A stretch of DNA of 49,744 bases. Origin: a bacterium (GTDB taxonomy: Bacteria; Auribacterota; UBA3054). Positions 39,987-47,714 of the stretch are shown piece after piece; the stretch's first letter is position 1; every line of letters begins with the position of its first letter. Location of the stretch: NCBI GenBank assembly GCA_017649705.1, contig JAGCGH010000079.1, forward strand, positions 1 to 49,744. The letters are read 5' to 3'. Below the pieces are notes generated by a model. The model saw nothing but the letters and a program-made list of their open reading frames with translations, did no database searches and had not been told where the DNA came from. A program made the position numbers and the translations under genes.

Positions 39987-42656
39987 ATGAAGAACAATCT
40001 TTTCAAGGCTGCGCTCTTTTTGGCGCTTTGCACTCTTTGCGCTTCCGCTTACGAAAGGGAGCTTTTGCGCGTCGGTTTCGAATCTGACGAAGGGTACGAA
40101 CTTGGTACGATTATCGGCCAGAACGGCTGGACGGCCAAGGACCCCCGGCACAATTACGAAACCTCCAAGAACGACGTGACGGACGGCCTGGGCCCGGACG
40201 GCTCCCGCGCCATGCACCTGGACGGCAAAAACAACTTCGTGGGCAAGAATTTCGACATAAGCGAAATGGAGTTCGACAAGGATACGGAATATCTGGTCTG
40301 GTCCTTCAAGCTGCGGCCCTTCGAGGATACCGCCGGAGCGGGCGGCATCGACAGTTACTTCAAGCTGGGCGTGGACGACGGCGCCAGCCATGCCTACGGG
40401 CCTCCCTCCGTCTTCGAGACCAAGAACTGGAACGGCGAGAGCTTCCGCGTGTACGGCTACGATCTCATTGAAAACCAGAACAAGTGGCTCATATTGCCTT
40501 ACGAGTTCCCTTACGAATATAACGATATCGCGGTGACCATGGACATGGCCAAGTATCATATCATCTCCTGGCAGGTGGGGAGCCTCGTGACCAACGTCTC
40601 CATGGCCTTCACCAGCCAGAAGAAGCAGGTGCCGAACTGGATGTCCTTCGAAATGTACGGCGATATCGACGACGTGGTCTTGAAGGCTGTCAGCAAGCCG
40701 GCGCCTCCGGGAGCCAAGCTGGAGACTTACACCAAGAAGATCGAGCTTAGCCGCGAACCCAAGGATTTCTATTTCACCGTGCGCAACACCGGCACCAACA
40801 AGGTCAATTACGTGGTCAGCTTCGAGGGCGACCCGGGCTGGGTGGAAGCGGTCAACGGCGAAGGCTCCATCGACGGGGAAGGCGAGAAGGAACTGCAGTT
40901 CAGGCTGCTCAGGGAAGACATGGGCGACTTCTATTACCGCAGCGTCATCAGAGTGGACGGCGGCATGGGCGGCGTCCTGGAAGTCCCGCTGTCAGTGCAG
41001 TCCGGGCTGGTCTTCTACCAGGAGGATTTCTCCGGGCCGTACATGACGATAGGCGAAATAAGCGGCCAGGACCGCTGGTATACCGACAGGAGCGGAACCA
41101 TCGACGGCGGCATCGGAAACGGCATGGCTTACAACAGTTTTGTGGTAACCAACATGCCCTTTGCCATAGACGGGGAATTAGCCAGGATCATCTGCTCCGG
41201 CGGCTACTACGGATACGAATATACCGTGGACACGCCCTCCAACCTCATCGTGGTGGTGGACTTTGATTTCTACTGGCCCAGCGACAGCCAGGCGGCCAAC
41301 TTCGACGTGACCGGCGAACTGTGGAAGCACATTCCCTTCACGATGAACTTCAGGAAGAGCGAGGGCGACACCATGTTCAGGGCCACCAAGGCGCAGGGCA
41401 TCGATCTCTCCGGCGGCCTGGGCTCCAACCAGTACGAATGCGACGTGTGGCACCACTTAAGGTACTCCATGGACTTCCGCCAGCAAGTGGTGAATTACAT
41501 CGAAATGGACGGGGACCGCTACGAGTTCGGCGACGAGATGCCGCTGCAGACTTACGGAGGCAAGGTGTTCAGAACGCTGCATACCCTGAACTTCGGCTCC
41601 GACGGCGTGCAGAAGAACCCCGACCAGATCGACTACGTTTCCGGCGTCTGCATCGACAACCTCCTTATCTGCGAGGAGGAGCGCGAAAACAAGCCGCACA
41701 TGACCGGCCCCAGCTACGTCTCCATGAGAACGGACGATTCCTGCGACGTCATTTTGAAGAATTCCGGCGCCCAGTCCTGCGAGTTCGAGGCGGAAGTTTT
41801 GGACGACGCTCCGCTGGTGGTCTCGCCCTCTACGGGCGTTTTGTCCGAGTCTTTCACGGTCAACGTGGCCATCACTTCCGAACCCGATCCGGGCTATTAC
41901 CGCTACTACGTCAGGTTCTTCTCCGAGACCGGCGGCTGCCTGACCACCATGGTCTCCTGCGCCAGGGGCGGAATATATTACACCGCGGACTTCGAGGAAC
42001 CCTATTTCCATCCGGGCAACATCAACGGCCAGGACGGCTGGACGCTGGATCCGGAGCAGAGCGTCTCCAATCTCTGGGCCTTCGTGGAGGAGATCGACGG
42101 ACAGTACGCCCTGCGCTACTATGACTGCGGCGGCTACAGCGGCTCTCTTATTCCCGCTTACATCCCGGCCTACCAGAAGTTCACCTTCTCCTGCAAGATC
42201 TATGTCCCGTCCGAAGGGCCCGACCAGGCCATCCTTTATGTCAAGCAGTTCGGACATAATCCGCTGCAGGAATTCTGGGTCTGGCGCGACAATGAAAGTG
42301 GCTGCGCCTGGCTCTACGTCAAGAACTACGAGGAACTCGAGCTGCCGGCGGCGCCTCTGGACGAATGGTTCGATTTCTCCTACACCCTGGACATGGGCTT
42401 TGAGAAGTGGCAGACAACGGACATTACCTTCGGCGACTGCGTGACCAACGTCACTCCCTTGGAGATCTATTTTGAGAACGATAGGGACGGCGATCCGGTG
42501 ACCGCGCTCTGCATCTGCTCCAGCGGAGACAAGGATGAGGAAGTTTACGCCAACATCTATGTGGACGACATCCAGGTCTTCGACGCCACGGTGCCGGAGC
42601 CGGCTGTGATAGCGCTGCTGGCCGGTCTCGTTGCCCTGCTTCTCAGAAAGTGGTAA
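39987..42656 (+). CDS. PEP-CTERM surface protein with three LamG-like repeats
   Basis: The 889-residue protein starts at ATG 39987, with AGAAGAGG six bases upstream and a signal peptide (MKNNLFKAALFLALCTLCASA). A frame opening at 39852 would place this signal peptide internally and is rejected. Three long repeats each open on a similar pattern: VGFESDEGYELG...GQNGW (about 25), EDFSGPYMTIGEISGQDRW (about 346) and ADFEEPYFHPGNINGQDGW (about 670), typical of LamG/concanavalin-like domains in PVC bacteria. Between them are beta-sandwich stretches. The C-terminus is a textbook PEP-CTERM signal: VPEPAVIALLAGLVALLLRK. Likely a glycan-binding envelope protein; the ligand is unknown. Confidence 0.82.
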   Translation: MKNNLFKAALFLALCTLCASAYERELLRVGFESDEGYELGTIIGQNGWTAKDPRHNYETSKNDVTDGLGPDGSRAMHLDGKNNFVGKNFDISEMEFDKDTEYLVWSFKLRPFEDTAGAGGIDSYFKLGVDDGASHAYGPPSVFETKNWNGESFRVYGYDLIENQNKWLILPYEFPYEYNDIAVTMDMAKYHIISWQVGSLVTNVSMAFTSQKKQVPNWMSFEMYGDIDDVVLKAVSKPAPPGAKLETYTKKIELSREPKDFYFTVRNTGTNKVNYVVSFEGDPGWVEAVNGEGSIDGEGEKELQFRLLREDMGDFYYRSVIRVDGGMGGVLEVPLSVQSGLVFYQEDFSGPYMTIGEISGQDRWYTDRSGTIDGGIGNGMAYNSFVVTNMPFAIDGELARIICSGGYYGYEYTVDTPSNLIVVVDFDFYWPSDSQAANFDVTGELWKHIPFTMNFRKSEGDTMFRATKAQGIDLSGGLGSNQYECDVWHHLRYSMDFRQQVVNYIEMDGDRYEFGDEMPLQTYGGKVFRTLHTLNFGSDGVQKNPDQIDYVSGVCIDNLLICEEERENKPHMTGPSYVSMRTDDSCDVILKNSGAQSCEFEAEVLDDAPLVVSPSTGVLSESFTVNVAITSEPDPGYYRYYVRFFSETGGCLTTMVSCARGGIYYTADFEEPYFHPGNINGQDGWTLDPEQSVSNLWAFVEEIDGQYALRYYDCGGYSGSLIPAYIPAYQKFTFSCKIYVPSEGPDQAILYVKQFGHNPLQEFWVWRDNESGCAWLYVKNYEELELPAAPLDEWFDFSYTLDMGFEKWQTTDITFGDCVTNVTPLEIYFENDRDGDPVTALCICSSGDKDEEVYANIYVDDIQVFDATVPEPAVIALLAGLVALLLRKW

Positions 42657-42683
42657 GATTAAAGAAAAAATGAGGATAGATTT

Positions 42684-43418
42684 ATGAGATCAACGCTTGG
42701 CTTGACTATTATTTTAGCTTTCGCCTTCTCCTATGTCCTTTGCGCCGCGGAAAGCGGGCAGCCGAAGGACATGGGGGAAATGACCATGGTAATTGAAAGC
42801 GCCGCCGCGCAGGCGCAGGCGGACCCCGCCCCGGAGAAAGCGGAGGCGGAGGAGCCGGCGGAACAGACGGCGGAGCAGATCAAGGAAGCGCAGAAACTGG
42901 CGGCCATAAAAAGTTACGTCTGGGCGGGGATCCACATGACCATGCCCTACGCCGACGTAACCAACGTCATGAGCAAGGCGCTGGAATTCAAGGCTCCGGA
43001 ATATCCTTGCAAGGCGAAATCCTACATGGTGGCGGCGGTGGACGATCTGAGCGGCAGCACCAACAAGAACGTTCTGGCCGCCAGAACGTTTTACTTCGAC
43101 AAGGACGACAAGCTGATAGCCATGGAGCACATTTTCAGCGGCTGCACGGTCGACCAGAAGAATTATCTGCTTAACATGTACTCCCGCAAGTATTCCATGA
43201 TCCCGCTGCAGGCCAAGGACCACTCCTTTTTCAAAATAACCGACGGCCTTTACGTGGTGGTGGAATTCGTGGAGAGCCAGACGAAGATGAACATCTACGG
43301 CTGGCATACCCCCGACGAATACACGGTGCGCTCCATCTACTATCTTGAGAAGGAGTTCATCAGCCTCATAAGTACCAGCGGCCTGTCCCTGCTGCCGCCA
43401 GAGGTCTCCCATCCCTGA
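42684..43418 (+). CDS. Exported protein of unknown function
   Basis: The 244-residue protein has a signal peptide (about 1-21), an Ala/Glu/Pro-rich linker (about 45-80) and a C-terminal globular domain (about 85-235) with mixed beta and alpha character. No family was recognised. GAGGATAG precedes the ATG. It starts 27 bases after the PEP-CTERM gene and may share its transcript; a terminator follows. It has two Cys residues (in PCKAKSY and SGCTVDQ) that could form a disulfide in the periplasm. Confidence 0.65.
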   Translation: MRSTLGLTIILAFAFSYVLCAAESGQPKDMGEMTMVIESAAAQAQADPAPEKAEAEEPAEQTAEQIKEAQKLAAIKSYVWAGIHMTMPYADVTNVMSKALEFKAPEYPCKAKSYMVAAVDDLSGSTNKNVLAARTFYFDKDDKLIAMEHIFSGCTVDQKNYLLNMYSRKYSMIPLQAKDHSFFKITDGLYVVVEFVESQTKMNIYGWHTPDEYTVRSIYYLEKEFISLISTSGLSLLPPEVSHP

Positions 43419-43438
43419 TCTTTCGTCTTTCGTTAATC

Positions 43439-43474
43439 AAAAGCGGTTTCCGGTCTCGGAGATCGCTTTTTTTC
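43439..43474 (+). terminator. Rho-independent terminator
   Basis: Stem AAAAGCG...CGCTTTT with inner G-U-containing pairs around GTCT, followed by a run of T. It lies ten bases before the glycerophosphodiesterase ATG, so that gene is either read through or has a promoter further upstream. Confidence 0.75.
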
Positions 43475-43484
43475 TTAGTCGCTT

Positions 43485-44252
43485 ATGAAAAACACCGCTT
43501 TCTTTCTGCTGCTTTTTATGTTCTCTAGCCTGACAATCGCCGATCCCGTTATCGTGGCCCACCGCATGGGAGCCATGGAAAGGGACGAAAACACCCTGGA
43601 GGCCCTGAAAGAGTGCGCCGCCCTGGGGATGAAAGCTTTCGAAACGGACATCCACATAACCAAGGACGACCAGCTCATAGTGACCCACGACGGCAGCCTT
43701 AAGAGACGCTGCGGATCTGAGGTCAACGTGGAGGAGATGACCTTAGAGGAGATAAGGCAGTATAAGACCAAGGAGGGGAATCCTCTGCCGACTCTCAGGG
43801 AGATCCTCCGCTTCCTCAAGGGCAAGGGGATCGCCATGCAGCTGGAAATAAAGTCGCCTCCCAAGCTGGAAAGGCTGAAAAAGCTGGTGGAGGTCATGGT
43901 CAGGGAGCTCAAGGAGGAGGAATTCACGGGGGACGACCTTCTGGTCATCTCCTTCGTCCCGGAAGCCCTGAAGCTTACCCGCGAGGCCGAGGACGGCATC
44001 AAGACGGGGCTTTTGTGCAGCGTAGGCGACGACAAAGCCATAAAGCTGGCCAAGGAGAACGGCTGCTCTTGGATCTCCGCGGACATCTCAAACGCCACCA
44101 AGAATTTTGTGGACAAGGCGCACAAGGAAGGCTTCAAACTGGCGCTCTGGACCATCAGGAACAAAAGGGACAACAACCTGGCTAGGGCCTTCGAGGTCGA
44201 GGCCATCGTGACGGACATTCCCAAGACCCTTACGGAAGCGGAGAAAAAGTAA
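43485..44252 (+). CDS. Glycerophosphodiester phosphodiesterase (exported)
   Basis: GDPD enzymes hydrolyse glycerophosphodiesters from phospholipids to glycerol-3-phosphate and an alcohol. The 255-residue protein has a signal peptide (MKNTAFFLLLFMFSSLTIA), then the TIM-barrel GDPD domain: AHRMGAMERDENT (catalytic His26; note Met where Gly or Arg-Gly is common), FETDIHITKDDQLIVTHDG (metal-binding Glu and Asp, second catalytic His), and LEIKSPP. Length and domain order match periplasmic GDPDs. No transporter for the product is nearby. Confidence 0.9.
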   Translation: MKNTAFFLLLFMFSSLTIADPVIVAHRMGAMERDENTLEALKECAALGMKAFETDIHITKDDQLIVTHDGSLKRRCGSEVNVEEMTLEEIRQYKTKEGNPLPTLREILRFLKGKGIAMQLEIKSPPKLERLKKLVEVMVRELKEEEFTGDDLLVISFVPEALKLTREAEDGIKTGLLCSVGDDKAIKLAKENGCSWISADISNATKNFVDKAHKEGFKLALWTIRNKRDNNLARAFEVEAIVTDIPKTLTEAEKK

Positions 44253-44292
44253 GGCGCTTCCCTTGGCCCTTAAGGGGCGGCCGGGACCGCCC

Positions 44293-44321
44293 TTGCATTT
44301 TGGGAGGGCTTTTCGTATTAT
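44293..44321 (+). promoter_or_regulatory. Promoter of the structured RNA
   Basis: TTGCAT (44293-44298) and TATTAT (44316-44321) at the ideal 17-base spacing, about seven bases before the first base of the folded RNA region. Confidence 0.65.
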
Positions 44322-44327
44322 ATTAGA

Positions 44328-44460
44328 ACCTAAATTCGCGCGTCGGCTGAATTTCAGCCTGGCAAATCATTTTGTCAACCGGGACGGGCGCAAAGTCATG
44401 GGCAGCTAAGGCCCGTGGACTCTTATCCTCCCGGTACGCCGAAAAGGCGTACTTTTTTTA
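44328..44460 (+). ncRNA. Structured RNA of unknown family
   Basis: A 133-base transcript bounded by a promoter and a terminator, with no reading frame. Helices: GGCTGA/TCAGCC (44345-44359), TGGCAAA/TTTGTCA (44360-44377), CCGGGA (44379-44384) with TCCCGG (44429-44434) enclosing GTCATGGGC (44395-44403) with GCCCGTGGAC (44411-44420) around AGCTAAG, then the terminator hairpin. The fragments GGCAAA and GGGACG...GCAAAG recall the class I cyclic-di-GMP riboswitch, but its GNRA-capped hairpin is missing. A small regulatory RNA or an attenuating riboswitch ahead of rplY are both possible. Confidence 0.55.
44434..44459 (+). terminator. Rho-independent terminator of the structured RNA
   Basis: GTACGCC (44434-44440) pairs with GGCGTAC (44446-44452) around GAAAA, followed by seven T residues. 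The first base overlaps the outer helix of the RNA, so the two structures compete at one position. Confidence 0.88.
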
Positions 44461-44480
44461 TTGCCTGAAAAAAGTCAACA

Positions 44481-44486
44481 TATAAT
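44481..44486 (+). promoter_or_regulatory. -10 box of the rplY operon
   Basis: TATAAT 27 bases before the rplY ATG and just after the terminator, so rplY need not depend on read-through. The -35 is weak. Confidence 0.5.
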
Positions 44487-44512
44487 CAAATTAACCGAAT
44501 TAAGGAATCATC

Positions 44513-45184
44513 ATGGAAAATGAACTGAAGATGTCCTGCGCCGTCAGAACGGCGGGCGGAAGCTCCGCGGCTCGCAAAATGCGCGCCCAGGGAGATATCC
44601 CCGCGGTCGTTTACGGACACGGCAAACACATCAACATCACCCTTAATCTGCACGATTTCTCCCAGCTGATGAAGAAGATGCACAGCGAGCACGCTATTCT
44701 GACGCTGGACGCCGAAGGCGAAGTGGTCAACGTGCTTATTAAAGAGATCCAGCGTCATCGCGCCACCCACAACATCCAGCATGTGGATTTCGTGGTGGTC
44801 GACCTGGACGAGATCGTAACGGTCTCCGTGCCCATCATTCCCGTGGGCGACGCCGACGGCGTCAAGAATTTCGGCGGCATCATGGAGCTTACCCTCCGCG
44901 AAGTCGAAGTTCAGTGCAAAGCCGGCAACATCCCCGACGACATCCGCGCGGATGTCACGCCGCTTAAGCTTCACGAAGTGCTGCGCGTGGCCGACCTCCC
45001 CGTTCCGGAAGGCGTGACCATTCTGGCCGACCCCGAGACCGCGGTCGTCGTTATCAGCTCCTCCGCGGCTGAAGATTCCGCCGCTTCCGAAACCGCCGCT
45101 GAAGGCGCCGAGGAACCCGAAGTCATCACCGCCCGCAAGAAAGAAGAGGAAGCCGAGCCCGAAGCGCCGAAAGGCAAGAAGTGA
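44513..45184 (+). CDS. rplY: 50S ribosomal protein L25 (CTC form)
   Basis: L25/CTC binds 5S rRNA. The 223-residue long form has the N-terminal 5S-binding L25 domain (about 1-95: RKMRAQGDIPAVVYGHGKH, QRHRATHNIQHVDFVVVD) and the C-terminal TL5/CTC beta domain (about 96-185), then an acidic and Lys-rich tail (about 186-223). AAGGA precedes the ATG. Its end lies four bases before pth, the common rplY-pth pairing. Confidence 0.94.
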   Translation: MENELKMSCAVRTAGGSSAARKMRAQGDIPAVVYGHGKHINITLNLHDFSQLMKKMHSEHAILTLDAEGEVVNVLIKEIQRHRATHNIQHVDFVVVDLDEIVTVSVPIIPVGDADGVKNFGGIMELTLREVEVQCKAGNIPDDIRADVTPLKLHEVLRVADLPVPEGVTILADPETAVVVISSSAAEDSAASETAAEGAEEPEVITARKKEEEAEPEAPKGKK

Positions 45185-45188
45185 TCTC

Positions 45189-45767
45189 ATGATCCGCGCC
45201 ATCGTCGGTCTTGGGAACCCCCTGCCGCGTTACTATATGACAAGGCACAACCTGGGACGTCTGGCGGTGGAGGCCATGAGAAGGAAGGCTTTCCCGGAAT
45301 GGAAGACCCATTTTTGGAAAAACTACCTCTGGTCGCAGAACGCGGAAGATCAAATATTAGTTCTTTCTAAGACCTACATGAACCTGAGCGGAAAAGCCGT
45401 CAGAAGTCTGGCGAAAGACCGCCTGGTGAAACCGGAAGAGATCCTCGTTGTCATGGACGACTGCAGCCTTCCCCTGGGGAAGCTGCGCTACCGCGCCTCG
45501 GGCAGCGACGGAGGCCACCACGGCCTCGGATCTATTCTGGAAGTCATGGGAACTAAGGATGTGCCGCGGCTGCGGATGGGTGTGGGCGCAGATCCCCTGA
45601 ACATGGCGGATTATGTGCTGTCGGAGTTCCCCGAGGAGGAGCTTTCGATAGTCGGCAGCATGACCGAATATTTAAGCGACCTTCCGGAAAAGCTCCGGCT
45701 AAACGAAGAAAAAACAATAAATGAAATAAATAACTGGCGCGCTCCTCAATTTGAGCCGCGCGTCTAA
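45189..45767 (+). CDS. pth: Peptidyl-tRNA hydrolase
   Basis: Pth releases peptides from prematurely dropped peptidyl-tRNA. The 192-residue protein shows IVGLGNPLPRYYMTRHNLGR with the catalytic His (about residue 20) and Asn, SKTYMNLSGKAV (about 60), VVMDDCSLPLGKLRYR with the catalytic Asp (about 92) and GSDGGHHGLGSI (about 106). The N-terminal signature has LPRY instead of the usual GPxY. It lies directly between rplY and rpsF. Confidence 0.95.
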   Translation: MIRAIVGLGNPLPRYYMTRHNLGRLAVEAMRRKAFPEWKTHFWKNYLWSQNAEDQILVLSKTYMNLSGKAVRSLAKDRLVKPEEILVVMDDCSLPLGKLRYRASGSDGGHHGLGSILEVMGTKDVPRLRMGVGADPLNMADYVLSEFPEEELSIVGSMTEYLSDLPEKLRLNEEKTINEINNWRAPQFEPRV

Positions 45768-45782
45768 TCAGGAGGTAATCCA

Positions 45783-46070
45783 GTGAATAAGTACGAATGT
45801 TTGTTCATCATCAATCCGGACGCTGCCAGCGAGCGTTTCGCCGCTGTCACCGCCACGATTGCCAAGGATGTCGAGCGTTTTGGCGGCACTGTCGACAAAG
45901 CCGAAGAGATCGGCCAGAAAGTGCTGTGCTACCCCATTGCCCACTGCAACGAGGGCTTCTACTATCTGATCAATTTCTCTATGCCCCCGGCCGGCATCAG
46001 CGACTTCAAGAGACGCTGCACCCTGAACGCCGACGTGCTCCGTTATTTGATCCAGGTAACTGAAAAATAA
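45783..46070 (+). CDS. rpsF: 30S ribosomal protein S6
   Basis: S6 pairs with S18 on the 30S platform. The 95-residue protein starts at GTG 45783, preceded by AGGAGG; it shows NKYECLFIINPD at the N-terminus and a conserved YPIAHCNEGFYYLINF. The usual order rpsF-ssb-rpsR-rplI is broken here by a lipoprotein in the ssb position. Confidence 0.95.
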   Translation: MNKYECLFIINPDAASERFAAVTATIAKDVERFGGTVDKAEEIGQKVLCYPIAHCNEGFYYLINFSMPPAGISDFKRRCTLNADVLRYLIQVTEK

Positions 46071-46082
46071 CCATTGAAGACT

Positions 46083-46964
46083 ATGCGCAACGTCCTTTTC
46101 TTTATCGGGCTCCTGACGCTCCTTCTTGCCGGCTGCGCTTCGATTCCGCCCTACGAGACGGAAGACTGGAGGCTCGCTATCGTCGATAGCGACACCGCCG
46201 AAGCCACCGTGCGCTACGAAGGATTCGCCAGCCCTTCCACAGACCCCGCCAAGCGCGAGAAATATATAGAGACTCTCAAGGCAATGGCGGAGGATAAAGA
46301 GCCCGGGACGCCCCTTACTCCCAGAATGAAAAACGCCCGCCGTTATTTCCTGGTGGAAAACGACAGCCTCATCATGGTTGAGCAGGGGGAAATCCCCAAT
46401 CCCCTTTCCTGGTTCGAGCAGTCCGGCCTCAATCCCATGACCTGGTTCGGTTCCGACGTGAACATGAGCGTCAGGAACGGACACGTCATCAAGTGGGGTT
46501 TCTCCTCCGAGAATGAGATCGTGGCGGCCAGCGGCCAGGTAATGAGCGAACGCGATTACAGCCGCGTTTTGAGCGCGCTGGACAACCGCAACGTCACCAC
46601 AGATACCCAGGAGTGGGACAGCGACGGTCAGACCATCATCGTGTGGCCTGGCGAAACGCGGGCCTTCAACTGGAAAGTGGCTTCCCAGGGATATCTCAAG
46701 AACTACAGGAGCCTGGCCTATGAGTTCAGCGGCCAGGAATACGCCGTGGAACCGGCCCTGAAAGTTTCCGAGGTGATAAGCGAAGCCTACGGCGAAGCGC
46801 CGGAAACTTCCGCCGCCCCGGCGGAGGAAAGCACCGTGACATCCGAAGTCGAGACCATCGAGACCTTCGGAACCGAATCTTCGAAAGACGACGCTTTCAC
46901 CGCTCCCCAAAAAGAGGACCCCCCCAATAAAGCGGAAGAAGGGAAAAGCGCCTTTGACCTTTGA
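46083..46964 (+). CDS. Lipoprotein of unknown function in the ribosomal operon
   Basis: ATG 46083 gives a 293-residue protein with a signal peptide and lipobox LLAGC (Cys18); an in-frame TTG at 46074 is three codons earlier and less likely. A globular region follows (about 25-235) with a FSWFEQ-like amphipathic stretch and GHVIKWGFSSENEIVAASG, then an acidic, Ala/Glu/Pro-rich tail (about 240-293). I do not recognise a family. It stands between rpsF and rpsR, where most bacteria have ssb, with gaps of 12 and 39 bases, so it should be expressed with ribosomal proteins unless it has its own signals. Confidence 0.8.
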   Translation: MRNVLFFIGLLTLLLAGCASIPPYETEDWRLAIVDSDTAEATVRYEGFASPSTDPAKREKYIETLKAMAEDKEPGTPLTPRMKNARRYFLVENDSLIMVEQGEIPNPLSWFEQSGLNPMTWFGSDVNMSVRNGHVIKWGFSSENEIVAASGQVMSERDYSRVLSALDNRNVTTDTQEWDSDGQTIIVWPGETRAFNWKVASQGYLKNYRSLAYEFSGQEYAVEPALKVSEVISEAYGEAPETSAAPAEESTVTSEVETIETFGTESSKDDAFTAPQKEDPPNKAEEGKSAFDL

Positions 46965-47003
46965 TAAAAAATTAACCTTAAAATCCATATACGGACAAAA
47001 ATC

Positions 47004-47243
47004 ATGACTGTCAAAAGAAGAAAAATCGAAAAACTGCCCTGCAAATTATGCCAGGAGAAAAAGACCATCGACTACAAAGACGTCGAATCTTTGAAGGCTT
47101 TTCTGACCGACTACGGCCGCATCGTGCCCCGTTACGCCACCGGCAACTGTGCCAAGTGCCAGCGCAAACTGGCCAAGGCTGTTAAACAGGCTCGCTTTAT
47201 GGCGCTGCTGCCTTACGTGGGCGATGTGCACAACGAAGAATAA
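47004..47243 (+). CDS. rpsR: 30S ribosomal protein S18
   Basis: The 79-residue protein keeps the zinc-ribbon form: CKLC (about 13-16) and CAKC (about 50-53), plus the family sequence [23 protein letters not shown]18 binds S6 and 16S rRNA on the platform. A Cys-containing S18 indicates that zinc may be used and that a zinc-free paralogue could exist elsewhere. Confidence 0.95.
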   Translation: MTVKRRKIEKLPCKLCQEKKTIDYKDVESLKAFLTDYGRIVPRYATGNCAKCQRKLAKAVKQARFMALLPYVGDVHNEE

Positions 47244-47260
47244 ATCTTAAGGAAGGAATT

Positions 47261-47704
47261 ATGGAACTGATTTTACGCGTAGATATCCCCAAGCTCGGCA
47301 AAGCCGGCACGATCGTCAACGTTTCCGAAGGTTACGCCCGCAACTATCTTCTGCCCAAGCATCTGGCTGACAAGCCCACCAAGGACGCCAAAGACCAGAT
47401 CGAGGCCATAGTCCGCCGCCGCCGCATCGAGGAAGCCAAGGAACTGGAAGCCTGCCAGGAAATGGCCAAGAAGCTGGAAGCCGTCACCGTTCAGCTGGCC
47501 CGCAAGGCTGGTGAAGACGAGAAGCTCTTCGGCTCCGTCACCGCCAAAGACATCGCGGACGAACTGGAAGCCCAGAACATCGTTCTGGACAGCAAGAAGA
47601 TCAACCTGGAAGCTCCCATCAAGCAGCTCGGCCCCGCCACCGTGGAAGTCAAGCTGCATGCGGAAGTCACCGCCCAGCTGAAAGTTCTGGTCGTCAGCGA
47701 GTAA
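47261..47704 (+). CDS. rplI: 50S ribosomal protein L9
   Basis: L9 is an elongated 23S rRNA-binding protein that affects reading-frame maintenance. The 147-residue protein has the N-terminal L9 domain (ILRVDIPKLGKAGTIVNVSEGYARNYLLPK), a connecting helix (about 42-78, rich in Arg, Glu and Lys) and the C-terminal domain (about 80-147, DEKLFGSVTAKDIADEL). AAGGAAGG precedes the ATG; the gene ends ten bases before dnaB. Confidence 0.95.
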   Translation: MELILRVDIPKLGKAGTIVNVSEGYARNYLLPKHLADKPTKDAKDQIEAIVRRRRIEEAKELEACQEMAKKLEAVTVQLARKAGEDEKLFGSVTAKDIADELEAQNIVLDSKKINLEAPIKQLGPATVEVKLHAEVTAQLKVLVVSE

Positions 47705-47714
47705 TCGCTAAATT

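Noticed and set aside
44328-44460. Direct call of a class I cyclic-di-GMP riboswitch
   Set aside because: Only fragments match; the GNRA-capped helix between GGCAAA and GGGACG is absent and the spacing is wrong, so it is reported only as a structured RNA.
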